Shown here one piece after another: positions 19,546 through 30,818 of a stretch of DNA of 64,000 nucleotides; positions within the stretch are counted from its first letter, which is position 1, and the number at the start of each line of letters is the position of its first letter. Both the position numbers and the translations under genes were made by a program. A model generated the notes under the pieces. That model worked only from the letters and a program-made list of their open reading frames with translations. It was not told where the DNA came from and searched no databases. Source of the stretch: Beta vulgaris subsp. vulgaris (lineage: Eukaryota; Streptophyta; Magnoliopsida; Caryophyllales; Amaranthaceae); contig NC_079203.1 in NCBI RefSeq assembly GCF_026745355.1, forward strand, positions 39,776,492-39,840,491, given 5' to 3'.

Positions 19546-21165
19546 TCAAGTGATTTCTTCCCCGTATGTGGTATGTGGTATGTGGTAATTGTTGTTACCC
19601 TTGACTATAAGAGTCTCCTTCATCACTTGTTGTAGAGTTAACCATATATGATTGCATAGCTTAGGATCATAATTGTCATAGGCCTTGTTCACTGTCTTGA
19701 CCAAGTGTTTCACAGTTCTAGGTGCAAGTTGATCTTTTAATGTTTGAATTGCATTAAAGAAACCAAGATCCAACACATTCATATCAGGAGATTGTGTTGG
19801 CTGATTGATTAATCTTATATCAAATCCATCTTTTTTTGCCTCTAAGTTGAATTGAGCACCATCACTTGCTATGTGTGGCCTTGCATTGTCTTGGACAATC
19901 CATATTTGCTTGCATCCATCCTCTGGCCACTTCTCTCTTATGGCTAGCAGTATGTGCTTAATTAGCTTCTCTCTTATGACTTCTTCTGTGATGCTTAGTT
20001 GAGGTTTGGTTTCAATCACCCCTGCATTTCTGTTACAACTTGACCTCTTTGCTACCACCTCTTCTATGAATGGGAAGATTCCTATCTTCCCATCAAAAAT
20101 GACCTCTCCATTGATTGTGATAATTAGCCTTGCTAGTGCAGCTATGAATATGATCTTGATTATGAATCTCTTGCTTTTGCATCTTCAATATGGTTCTGGT
20201 TCACCTATGGCTAGGTAGTATCTCTGAGAAATTTTGCTCATGCAAAAACCATTTCTCATCCACATGAACCAAATTATACATGTTGCTGAAGTTTGGTATT
20301 GTTTGGATAGTGTTTGGTAGAAACCCAAACACCACAACACCCTTGCAACCCTATGTGCTGGGGTTAGATGTGGTTTGATGGAATTAGTGTGTTTTTTTAT
20401 AGCACCCCTTTTCACCAACCTGTGCAAGGTTGACTTGTGCATACCTAATGCTGCTGCTGTTGATCTTATAATTGTCCTCTTCCTTAGTGGAATTGAAGTT
20501 AGTTGTTGAGGATCCAACTGAATTCTTTTTCTGCCTACCCTCCCTGTTTTTTTTTTTTTGTGATTGACCTCTATTGATGCATTTTGTTGGAGTTGTTGTG
20601 ATACATTTTTCCATATTCTACCAACTGTCCACCTTGAAGTATTCAACTCAATTTCAATTCTTAATATAGCTCCATGAGGTAAAGTGAACTGCCCATAATT
20701 ATTTCTTTGTGCTACTTGTTATAGCCTGTTTGCAACATGACCTCTGCCATGATTGTCCAATATCTTGGTCCTATTGACCACTTGTTCTGGCTGTTGTTGT
20801 TCTTTATGCTCATCATCTGTTTCACTATCTGTCCAATCATATTCTGTGACTTGGACATCTGAGTCATCATCTAACCACTCAGCAACAAACTCCTCATCAC
20901 CATTTCCTTCTTGTTCTATTTCAGTGAAGAACTCTTGTTGTTCTTCAGGAGTTGAAGCTACTGGTGGTCTGTTAAGATCAAAGACCTCTGGTTGTGGTTG
21001 TGGTTGTGGTTCTGGTTCTGGTTCTGGCATTGGCTGATTGAGATCAAAAGGTGGGTGAATTTGTGGTGTGAGTTGAACTGATGGGGATGGAGTTGAGGTG
21101 TTATCAGTAGAACTGTCTAGGGGGGCCATAGCTAAGCTATGGATGCCAGACATGTTCAAGCTCAA
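19546..21165 (-). pseudogene. Mariner-like transposase (DDD type), 540-codon frame with two stops
   Basis: One frame runs from the ATG at 21165 to the stop at 19546, interrupted only by TAA at 20719-20721 and TGA at 20185-20187. The N-terminal part is acidic and low-complexity (FDLNQPMPEPEPEPQPQPQ). A helix-turn-helix pair follows (NTSRWTVGRIWK; STAAALGMHKSTLHRLVKRG, about 20500-20430), as in plant mariner proteins. The catalytic core shows IVQDNARPH (second Asp, about 19897) and QSPDMNVLDLGFF (third Asp, about 19790). The first catalytic Asp (VHVDEKWF, about 20245-20268) is in another frame, bracketed by one frameshift near 20325 and a compensating one near 20245. The protein would cut and paste elements at TA sites. 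As it stands it is inactive. Confidence 0.88.
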
Positions 21166-21793
21166 GTGAAGTTTTAAAATCAGAAATGGCTTCTAAATAA
21201 CTCAATGATGAATTTTATGAGAGTTAATCTACCCCAACCCCCAACCCCGCCAAAAGGAGTTGGCTGCTGGTTGGTGTCTTTGATGGTGTTGGTGGTGAGC
21301 TGTTGAAGATGAGATTATGGTGGTGAAATTTTTTGCAAGTGCATAATGGTTCTGTATATATAGCCCTTGAAATTTAGAAATTTTTTTCAAGTTTTTGGGA
21401 GAAATTTCAATTCCCCCTAATTTTTGAATTTTGGGGAAAATTTCAACCCCCAGTTCTATATAGTCTTAAGTTAAATTTTGGAGGGAAAATTAAATTTCCC
21501 TTCAGCTGTGTATTTGTAACTGAAATTCACTTTCAATATATGTTGTGAAATTTTGGAGGGAAATCATTTCCACTTTCAATAAAAAATGGCGCCTACTTTG
21601 TTACATGTGGGCCAAGTCTCTTTTTTTTTTGCTTTTAATCACCCTTCTCACCATCTAATTAATCAACTAAGCTTTCAATTAAAATGCCCTCTATATAGTG
21701 GGCCCCACATGTTTTCTTGGTCTGCGCGAAAGAGTAAATGTAACAAATAAATTGGAACGGAGGAAGTAATAGTGTGCCCCACATGTTTTCTTA

Positions 21794-22730
21794 GGGGGTG
21801 TTTGGTTGAGCTTAGTTGGATGGATTGGAATGGATGTCATACTATTAAAAATCATACAAGTGTTTGGTTGAGGTAATTTGGTATGGAACCTCATACTCAT
21901 TGGATTCCAATTCCACCCCAAACCCCCTGAATCTCATACCCACCAACCCCCCAAAGTTTCTAACTCCATTCCAATAAGTATCAAACCCTAAAGTAGAGGA
22001 AGAGAAATTTCAACTACCTATTTCTTCTACTCTAGCATTGTTCATCTCCTTCAGTGCCGTTTTCTACTTCGGCGTCGTTCTTCTTCCGCGACTGCCATTA
22101 TAATGGGTGTTTTCATTTTTTTTCAACTGTATATAATAGGATTTTTTATTTTTTTTTGAATTTTTTTTTTTGAAAATTTTATCTAATTTTCTAGCTAGTG
22201 GCATATTGTTCTCTGATGCTTCCTTCCGTGTTGGTTGAATGATGCTGTTTCGTCAAACATCTTCTTTGTTTATTGCTTTAATCTGATATTGTTTCGTCTT
22301 CTACTTTCTTTTCTTTTCTTTTTTTCTGGGTATTTTTTTCTTTTTCTTTTCTTCTGGGTATTTTTTTTCATTTTCTTTTCTTCTGGGTCTTTTTTTTTGG
22401 GTCTTTTTTTTCTGGATATTTTTCTTCTTCTTTTCTGGGTATTAGTTCAAGCATGAATGTTTTTTTTCCTTATATATGTATGCAAATTACTGTATATTTT
22501 TAGTGCTAAATTCATACTTCATAATATTCTTAGAGTTAAAAATAAAAGAATAAAAATTAAAACTAGACTTAGAAACCATTCCAAGATTAGACCAAACACT
22601 TTGAATGGACATATGATCCTTTACAAGATTGAACTAAACAATTTAGAATGGGTATGGGTATATGAATCCATACCACCCTAGTATGTATCTCCATACCATT
22701 CCATTCCAGTTTTATGAACCAAACAGGCCC
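21794..22730. mobile_element. Non-autonomous TIR element (Tourist/PIF- or hAT-like ends)
   Basis: The left end gggggtgtttggttgagc follows TTA. The right end ...gaaccaaacaggccc precedes TAA, so the termini are inverted repeats of the ggg-(n)-tgtttggtt type. A second pair of inner inverted similarities surrounds the phrases ggattggaatggatgtcata and catatgaatccatacc. No transposase is present. A T-rich, roughly 35-bp repeat with the phrase ttctgggtattttttt lies at 22310-22440. TTA/TAA flanks would suit PIF/Harbinger but are not identical, so the class is unresolved. Confidence 0.6.
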
Positions 22731-22736
22731 TAAAAT

Positions 22737-22805
22737 AATCCGTTGTTAGGATCAATCATAGAAGACTATCCATAATTTGACATGTTGGTATTAATTTTTT
22801 CAAAA
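22737..22805. repeat. Orphan terminus of the long-TIR/foldback family
   Basis: About 65 bases match 16825-16890 in the same orientation (aatc-gttgtt-gga-c-at-ata-aaga-t-tccataattt). No partner end is visible nearby, so it is a remnant. Confidence 0.55.
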
Positions 22806-23214
22806 TAAAAAGTATCACATTAGGAAGTACGAAAAGAATGATTGAAGCGTTGGTCTCAAACACTTTCGATGTTGCAACTTGCACTTTCAGACAATTGCTC
22901 AAGTGATCAACTATCCCCAAGTCGCAGCATCCACTCTTTTCTTGACGTTTCCAAATTATATTCTCCATCTTTTTTTTTGGTTGGTTGGTTGTTAGTTTGC
23001 GCTTCTTTTTTCCACTTTTTCCCGTGGTTCACTACTCATCACTCATTCATCTTCACCCCATATTCATATGATTCCACTCCCCCAACTCTTAATCAAAACA
23101 AATTCATAAACTATACAATTTAAAAACTGAAATTTACTGAGTTTAAATCCAAATTATCACTCTTTTTTTTTCTGGGTTTTTTTCTAAAAGACATTTTTGA
23201 TGTTGATTTGACTT
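22806..23214 (+). promoter_or_regulatory. Probable ABC1K promoter and 5' leader
   Basis: Some 400 bases between a mobile-element remnant and the start codon. It becomes C/T-rich from about 22975 as plant leaders do. No TATA box or specific motif can be called with confidence. Confidence 0.4.
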
Positions 23215-26200
23215 ATGATCATCATGGAATTCATATCCCCAAGTTGTACAACAAATTCATCTCCTTCTCTCTCAATTTCAAATTCTTCACCCCTTTTCTC
23301 TTCTTCACCAAAATCATATCTTTTTAAGTCTCAATTTAATAATAGCCAGTTCATATCACTTAGAAACCCATCAAAATTATTAAGTGTAAGAGCAAATGCA
23401 TTGCAACTTAGCAAAAGTGATAATGGTAGAAACAGTGCTTTGGAACAGCTTGATATTGAGCGTGGTGTTTGTGTGCCGTTTCGGAAGTATACACCTGAGG
23501 GGGTAAAAATGCAGAGTTCTTACATTTCTTTTTTGTTTTTGATGGTGTTTTGATGTTTTGGGATTATGGGTTTTCATTGGCATGTCAATTTGGTTTCTGG
23601 GTCTTGATTATGATTTACTAGTAAATAGTAATTACTTTCTTGTTTTTAGGATTTTGTTTTGTTGCTGGTAGTATTATGAAATTGGACTCTGTTTTGGTGT
23701 TTGATTTGCATGAGTTGAATGAATTTGGTTGGTGGTTATGATTTAAATGTTTATAATTTGGGGTACCTAGTTCTGTAATAGATATATATTCGATTTTTAA
23801 GCAGTCTGTTTACTGAAGATTGAAGAGAGGGTTCTATTATGTTAGCTGAAAAGGTGGAACTCTCTTGGATGAATTTGAGGCTCAATTTTGGGGGCTTGTT
23901 GATGAATTTACCTAGGGGGGTTGGGGTTGGGGTTGGGGTTGGGGTTGGGGTTGGTTTACTCAAAGATGATATTGAAGTTTCTAGGCGTTTGAGACTGAGG
24001 GTGCGTTCTCTTCACTTGGATTCTCCTGAATTTATCTGAACTTATCTAGTTTAAATTATAAGGTGTTAAAACTTATCTGAGCTTAACACAACTTATTTAA
24101 GTTTAAATTTATAAGGTGCTAAACTTATTTGACCTTAACTGAACTTATTAAAAATGAAACTTATCTTTTCAAGGTGAAGAGAACCACCCTAAATGCCCTA
24201 GTATTTTTATTTGGTGTGAATTGGCTGAATTGGTTTCAGTCTGTTTTAGCTCTTCGGTTGTTTTGTCTTATTTGGTAATGGTGGTTTGGTTCAAAAGTGA
24301 GTATTTTTTGCCTTGATTGCTGATGGCCAGGTGAGGAGTAAGGTGTTGGAATCCAGAGGCGCAATTTTGTCTTTGATTGAACGGGGTGTTGAGATCGTGT
24401 GGAACTTGGGGTTATATTGGGCTACACTTTCATATGATTGTTTAGTTGGTCAAGATGAAGAAGTTGTGCCATATCGAGCAAGGCAACTCAGAAATCTGTT
24501 ATGTGATTTGGGACCGTCCTTCATCAAAGCTGGGCAGGTTTGTGAATTTTCAGTTTTGAAACTTGTTTGTTCTTTTATTGTGCTGTGAGCCTGTGACCAC
24601 CTGCTATTCTTTTCTGAATTCTAAGATCAAGTTTTCAGTATTTGATTAGTCACTAGAGTCTTTTCTGGATTTGATATTGGAGTAAATGGAATGATTATTG
24701 TCTGTGGAATGAGTTTTACAAGTCAAACTTGTGCATGTATCTTATGACTACATAACTAGGCAGCTTGTCCCAAGTTTAATTCAGATGCTTGCCTTGAGGA
24801 AAAGGTTGGGTTGCTTAACATATCCTTGCTACTTAATAAGTGAATAAGATGTCACAGTGGATATAAACGGAGCTTCTCTGATTTCAGGGGATTGGCTCCA
24901 ACTTTGGGTGGCAATGGCATATGATACGAGGGCACAATAGGTAGGCCTAAGGGTTTAATAGCTTGGGGAAGAGTAGTTGTTGTTGGGTAGAGTTCGGTTT
25001 GACAATTTTTTCACCCAATCTTTTTGTCTATTTGGATTCCATTTCGTTCACTTACTCATTCTTGTGAAAATTGGAAATCAATGGCATGCAGAATTTACTC
25101 TGCCATGCAATTCCTTTTGTAAATGGGATTCTCACCTTTTCAACCACAGTCCACTCAATAAAGAAGCAGAATATGGATTACAAAGAACATGTGATTTGAT
25201 GACAGCTTATATTTGCTGGCTAGGTGTGGTTGAATCACTATAAACATTGAACTCATGAGAGCCTATATCTATTAACTTGACCTAGTTGAACCACTCATAT
25301 ATAAACTTCTGCACTTTGGCTTTAATTTCTCCACCAATGTAATAGTTTCTAAGCTGGTAATCCTTCTCAAATTTGTTCTTTCATTGTCGGTGACATTGCT
25401 GACAGGTTCTTGCTAGCAGACCTGATATAATCAGAGAAGATTACATGAATGAACTCTGCATTTTGCAAGATGATGTCCCACCATTTCCTGATCAGGTAAG
25501 CCTAGTCTTTATGAATTGGTTGACAGTGTACTAGATATATCAAATAGCTCAATATCATTTGGCAATGCTGATAGGTTGCCTTCAAGATCATAGAAGAGGA
25601 CCTAGGACAGCCCCTTGAGGCCATATTCAGCAAGATTTCATCACGGACAATAGCGGCTGCAAGTTTGGGTCAAGTTTATCGAGCCACCCTTCGTGCCACT
25701 GGAGAAGACGTTGCTATCAAGGTTTGTTTGGTGTCTTATTCTCCTCATTGTGAATACAAGTTGTAGACTAATGATTATTTTCTCTTATTTGAGGTAAGAC
25801 TGAATCAGAGAGGGAGTAGATGGAGCTTAGTACTCCCTCCGTCCCAATTTATTTGCTACATTTTGCCATTTAGGTGTGTCCCAATTTATTTGCTACATTT
25901 GCAACTATTTTCATATATAGTACATAGGTCCCACACTTTATTTACAAATTTGCCATCACTCCCTCCTTGGTTTTTGTAAATATTTCCATATATAGTACAT
26001 AGGTCCCACAATTTATCTATTTGCTTTTTTGTTAATTCTTGTTATGGCAATGGTCCCCACTCCCTCCTTGGTCTTTGTGATAAAGCAAATGTAGCAAATA
26101 ATTTGGGACGGAGGGAGTAGCTCATAGTCATTTACCCATGTATATCTTTTCCATTCCTGTTCAAGATTTGGGATAGAAAAGAGGTCTATTGGAGATGAAA

Positions 26201-29200
26201 TATGTTCTTTCTACATCTTTTTAGGTTGGTAATGAAGAGATGAAAGATGTCTATGAGAGTCCAAAAATACAGTGAGAAAGTTTTGCTAAACTCAATACCC
26301 TACAAAGATGATTTGTTTTCTTGGTGATCTGAAACTTCTTATTAGATTACTTCCCATATCACCAAAAGTTTGGTAGAGAATAAAATACCAACTTGTTAAG
26401 GTATGTTGCTCTTGTTCCCACAAACCAAAAGTAATCTAAAAGCGAAGCATAAAAAGAGAGAAAGTAAACAAGTTGTCTGCTAGCTTGTTGGTCAGATTAA
26501 GAGTGTCAAATATTTTCCCTTTTGATCTAGCATGTGTATTCTAGTTAAAATTATCGAAACAAATCTAATGGTCACGAGGAATAGAGAGATGTTATGTGAC
26601 AACAACTTCAGCCTTAATGTTTGGGTTGCAGATCTTTTTGCAGAAATTTTGATTGGTACACACTGGTCTGAAATACTGTACCTGAGAAATTATTATAGAA
26701 TCTTCTTCCTTTTTGGTGCTTGACTTTCTTTCTGAATGGACCTTAATTTAGAAAGAGTATGATTGACTCCAAACTTATAACTTATAATTTTTCTTTATCT
26801 GTTTTAGTGGTTTCTTCCGTTGAGTACTTTTAGAATGATTTTCAGCAATACGAGTCTTATTCACAATACTATGAAGAATCCTGCAAATTTCCTATTATAT
26901 TATAGATCATGATTCTAATTTTGCTCAATAGCACCCTCTTTCCAATCCTGGTTGCGGTGTATCTATGGAGAAGGACTTAAGTCATAATTCTTCTATGTAT
27001 TCTGTCCATTGTAAGTCATTCTTTCATTTCAGTTCCATGTAAATGAATGTTTATAATTAATGAAGAGAAATGGTTGATCCAAGGAAGTTCCATGAGTATT
27101 GGAAGTCCTCACGAAGAGGGGATGCAGGTGACATTAAATAATAGAGAACTCCACTCTAACTGAATTTTATACCAAACCATCTCAAGGAGAAATTTCCAGA
27201 AGTGTGTTACCAGACTCCAGAGAGATGCTAGGAAAACTACCCTCACGAATTTTAATAGGAAAACCAATTTTGAAAAATCCAACATCCTGCTCCAACAACA
27301 AAAGTCAAATTATTGCCGAGAAGCAGACAATGAGCCAAATGGGTGTAATACTGAAATATCCTCTTATAACTCTTGGATATGGTGCCAAACTGGTATATAA
27401 TATTATTCTTTGCATCCTATAATGGGCCCAAAAACATGGTCGAACTCGAGTTGAATGAGAGTGTAGGTTATACATATGATATTTTCCCATTTGTTTAACG
27501 GTTTTGGGTTTGTTTCAATTCAATTTTTGGATATAGAACTGGTTTGTGGGTTAAGTAGGTGGATGGCAAAATTTGGAGGAGTAGAATTGGGAGCTAGATT
27601 AAGGTCTCATTTTTTCAGCAAAATTTAAGCAACCTCAGCTTGGTAATAATGCTGGAAGTCTGGCTGAAAATTGAAGCAAATTTAACTTAATAATTTGAAG
27701 GACATTGATCCAAATGGAAGTAACTGTGGAGGTTTGAGATGGAGAAGAAAATGCACCTTTAGTGAATAACTTTGATGAAATTGAGTTAAATTTTGTGTTC
27801 CGTACTTCCATTTAAGTCTTTGTCTAAGATATAATCATTTCTGTGGAGGTTTATTGTCTTATTGGTATATATTTAAAATCCTAGCGGAATAAATTTCTTA
27901 GATAGAAGATTGTGGAGGGAATGTTAGAGCTCAAGTAAATTGCCAAATTCCTTTACCCAAGTCGCTAGTGGGAGGGGGGTATTATAGAAAACATATCTGG
28001 CTTCTGCCACTTATGCCTTCTAAAAGTCATACAAGAGAGCCTGCAGGTGCTCCACAACGAGCTGGACAAACCCACTCCACTCCCGTAGCTTTTAATACAA
28101 ACTGATAATACGGAGTCAGCCTGTGGCTAAAATGTGAGAATAAAGAGCTTTCAGATTCTCCACCATTGATATGAAGTTCTATCAAAGGCAGATTTCCCAA
28201 AAAATGTTTGATTGCCTCTGACTTGAAATGTATGTAGAGATGAATAAAAAAGAGTGAAGATAAGGAGTCTTACTCAAGCTTTTATTGGAGGAACAGCAAG
28301 AAAAATCTCTCAAGAATACTTTCCCCACTTCCTCTGATCCAAGACTTCTGGTTGAAAGTCACTTGTTGTGGAAGTTCTTGTGGTATTTGATTTCACTATA
28401 TTTTCTTTGACTGTCATATAATCATGATCTTTTCTACCACTTACAGCTAATTTTAGAAATTTTATCCTATAAATTATGAAGTGAGATGTGTAAATATGTC
28501 ATTCCAGGTACAAAGGCCTAACATAGAGCCGATCATCTATCGAGACCTTTTTCTCTTCCGTACTCTTGCGTCATTTTTGAATGGAATCAGTATACAGAAA
28601 CTAGGCTGCAATGCGGAACTTATTGTCGATGAATTTGGTGAGAAGCTTTTGGAGGAGCTCGATTACAATTTGGTAAGTTGTTCTCCTTTTCTAAAATTAC
28701 GGAGATTGCCATCATAAGTTGGTATATTATGGCTTCTAAAGGGACCATAATTGTTGTTGCAAACTTTATATATTTCCCTAGCTACTAAGATATATTCTTA
28801 TTATAAGTGCTTCCTTTTCCTCTTGATGTAAGAATGACGGGTATTATAACTACTATGGGTTTTCTCATGGACAGATTACTATAGTCAAACTTGTTAATCT
28901 GAGAGGCATTATTTCTATGGTCATACTCATGCGAAATTGGAGATATATATTTTAGCTGAAGCTGACAAAAATTATACTATTAGATATCGATTCTTAGTGT
29001 TCCCCTCCTATGCTGATAAACTACAGGAAGCTCGTAACATTGAAGATTTTTTGGAGAACTTTAAAGATGATCCTACTGTCAAAATTCCTAACGTATACAA
29101 GCAGTATTGTGGATCACGCGTTCTAGTGATGGAATGGATTGATGGAATTCGATGTACTGATCCTCAGGTTAGAAATTGCTGTGAAGATGCTCTGTTGGTT

Positions 29201-30751
29201 AACTGTCTGCTGAAACTTTTGCTGATACTGACTGCAGATTGCTCTCATTGTCATTAGGCTATCAGGGAATCAGGCATTGATATGGGTGGATTTTTGACTG
29301 TTGGAGTTAGTGCTGCTTTGAGGCAGTTGTTGGAGTTTGGGTTGTTCCATGGAGATCCTCATCCTGGAAACATTTTTGTTATGCGTGATGGCCGCATTGC
29401 ATATGTAGACTTCGGAAATGTTGCGGTGTTGAGCCAGGTAAAATACATAGAAGGTAGAAAATTTCCTAGGTGTAATTTATTGCCATTCTCCAATAAGCTT
29501 TCTTCATTTGGTAAGGCCATTGCACGTGGTGCAAATTTTTCAGCAGGTCATGTTACAAAATTTTATTATTTTCCTCTTTAAGGTGAGCTAAAACCAACCA
29601 CTAGACAAAGTTCTTGGCAATCATATTTGGAAGGAAATAAAAAATTAAGTTCACACGAGATTAGTGCTGAATGGCACATGTCATAAAACTCGACCTGATG
29701 TCCTTTTTAAAACTTGGTTAAAAGTCTCATTTTTCTCCCAAATGGGTATTGTTGCTGTCTGGATACTCTTGGATTTGTGTTTTCCGTTGTATCTGCCATT
29801 TTTTTCCAGAGTAGTATCACAATTAACAAACTTTGTGGTTATGTTTCAGCAAAATAAACAGATCTTGATAGATGCTGTTGTCCATGCTGTGAATGAGGAT
29901 TATGCTGAAATGGCAAATGATTTCACCAGGCTTGGTTTCCTGGCAAAGGGGACTGATGTATCTCCAATTGTTCCTGCATTAGAAGCAATATGGCAGAATT
30001 CTCTTGGGAAAGGGCTATCAGAATTCAACTTTAGAAGTGTCACCGGTAAGTTCCAATCCGTACTTGTGCTTTTTTTATCTTTAACCAATGGAGCACTTGC
30101 AATAAGCCTCATAATATATGGCTAAATTGGCCGTCTAGACTATGAGGGTACATAATAATGTTGTGTAAAAGAACAACATGAAGTCTATCAAGATGCTCGT
30201 AAAGAACTTCATTCATTAAATTGTCGAAGGTTGCCAGGAAATTAGTGGGCACTGGGACGACTAAACAGCATTACAAGAAATTTATATGAACCATATCTAA
30301 TGACACAAGTCGTTTTAGGTTCATCACCTTCAGCTATTATAACTTGCCAGTATTTAGGAGTGTCCATTTTGTGAAGTATGTAGCCGTTATAGAGTTTGTC
30401 AAACAGGTCGATTGTCTGCAGTATGGGATACTTTTCTTCATGACAACCTTATCCAAAACCTTTTAGTCAACCCACATGCAAAGCATTAGCCTTCTCCTGA
30501 AACCAACACCGTGGCACTATAAAGGGGCCTTTTTGAAGGTTGGATGAAGCTTGACACCGATCCAGTTGCTATAAGGGTTTTGCCTGACTTAACTGCAGAT
30601 CGGAGACTCTATGTGTCAGTACCCTTTTTCTGTGATCAGTACCCATTGCTTTGCTAATGTGGCTGTCTTTTCCATTCCAACTTACTGAGATCTGTATTTT
30701 TAAAATCTAGCAGAACTGATGGCCTGTATACCTCTCTCTCTCTCTCTACCC

Positions 30752-30818
<67 letters not shown>

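Larger units (their letters stand above)
16896..21766 (-). mobile_element. Tc1/mariner-family transposon with broken transposase
   Basis: The right end reads ...attggaacggaggaag followed by TA (21767-21768). Its reverse complement (cttcctccgttccaat, then ttatttgttacattta) is mirrored by the left end, tcctaaattatttgctacattt, at about 16893-16915. The outermost bases of the left end are lost at the junction with the foldback element. A plant mariner-like transposase lies inside on the minus strand (19546-21165). The remaining 2.6 kb contains a degenerate small ORF (17289-17609), a higher-order minisatellite (18112-18535) and AT-rich sequence. At 4.9 kb it has about the size of an autonomous plant mariner element, but the transposase is inactive. 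Confidence 0.72.

Noticed and set aside
30180..30600. Possible antisense gypsy pol fragment in ABC1K intron 8
   Set aside because: A few phrases resemble retroelement RT in reverse complement, but no motif could be confirmed.
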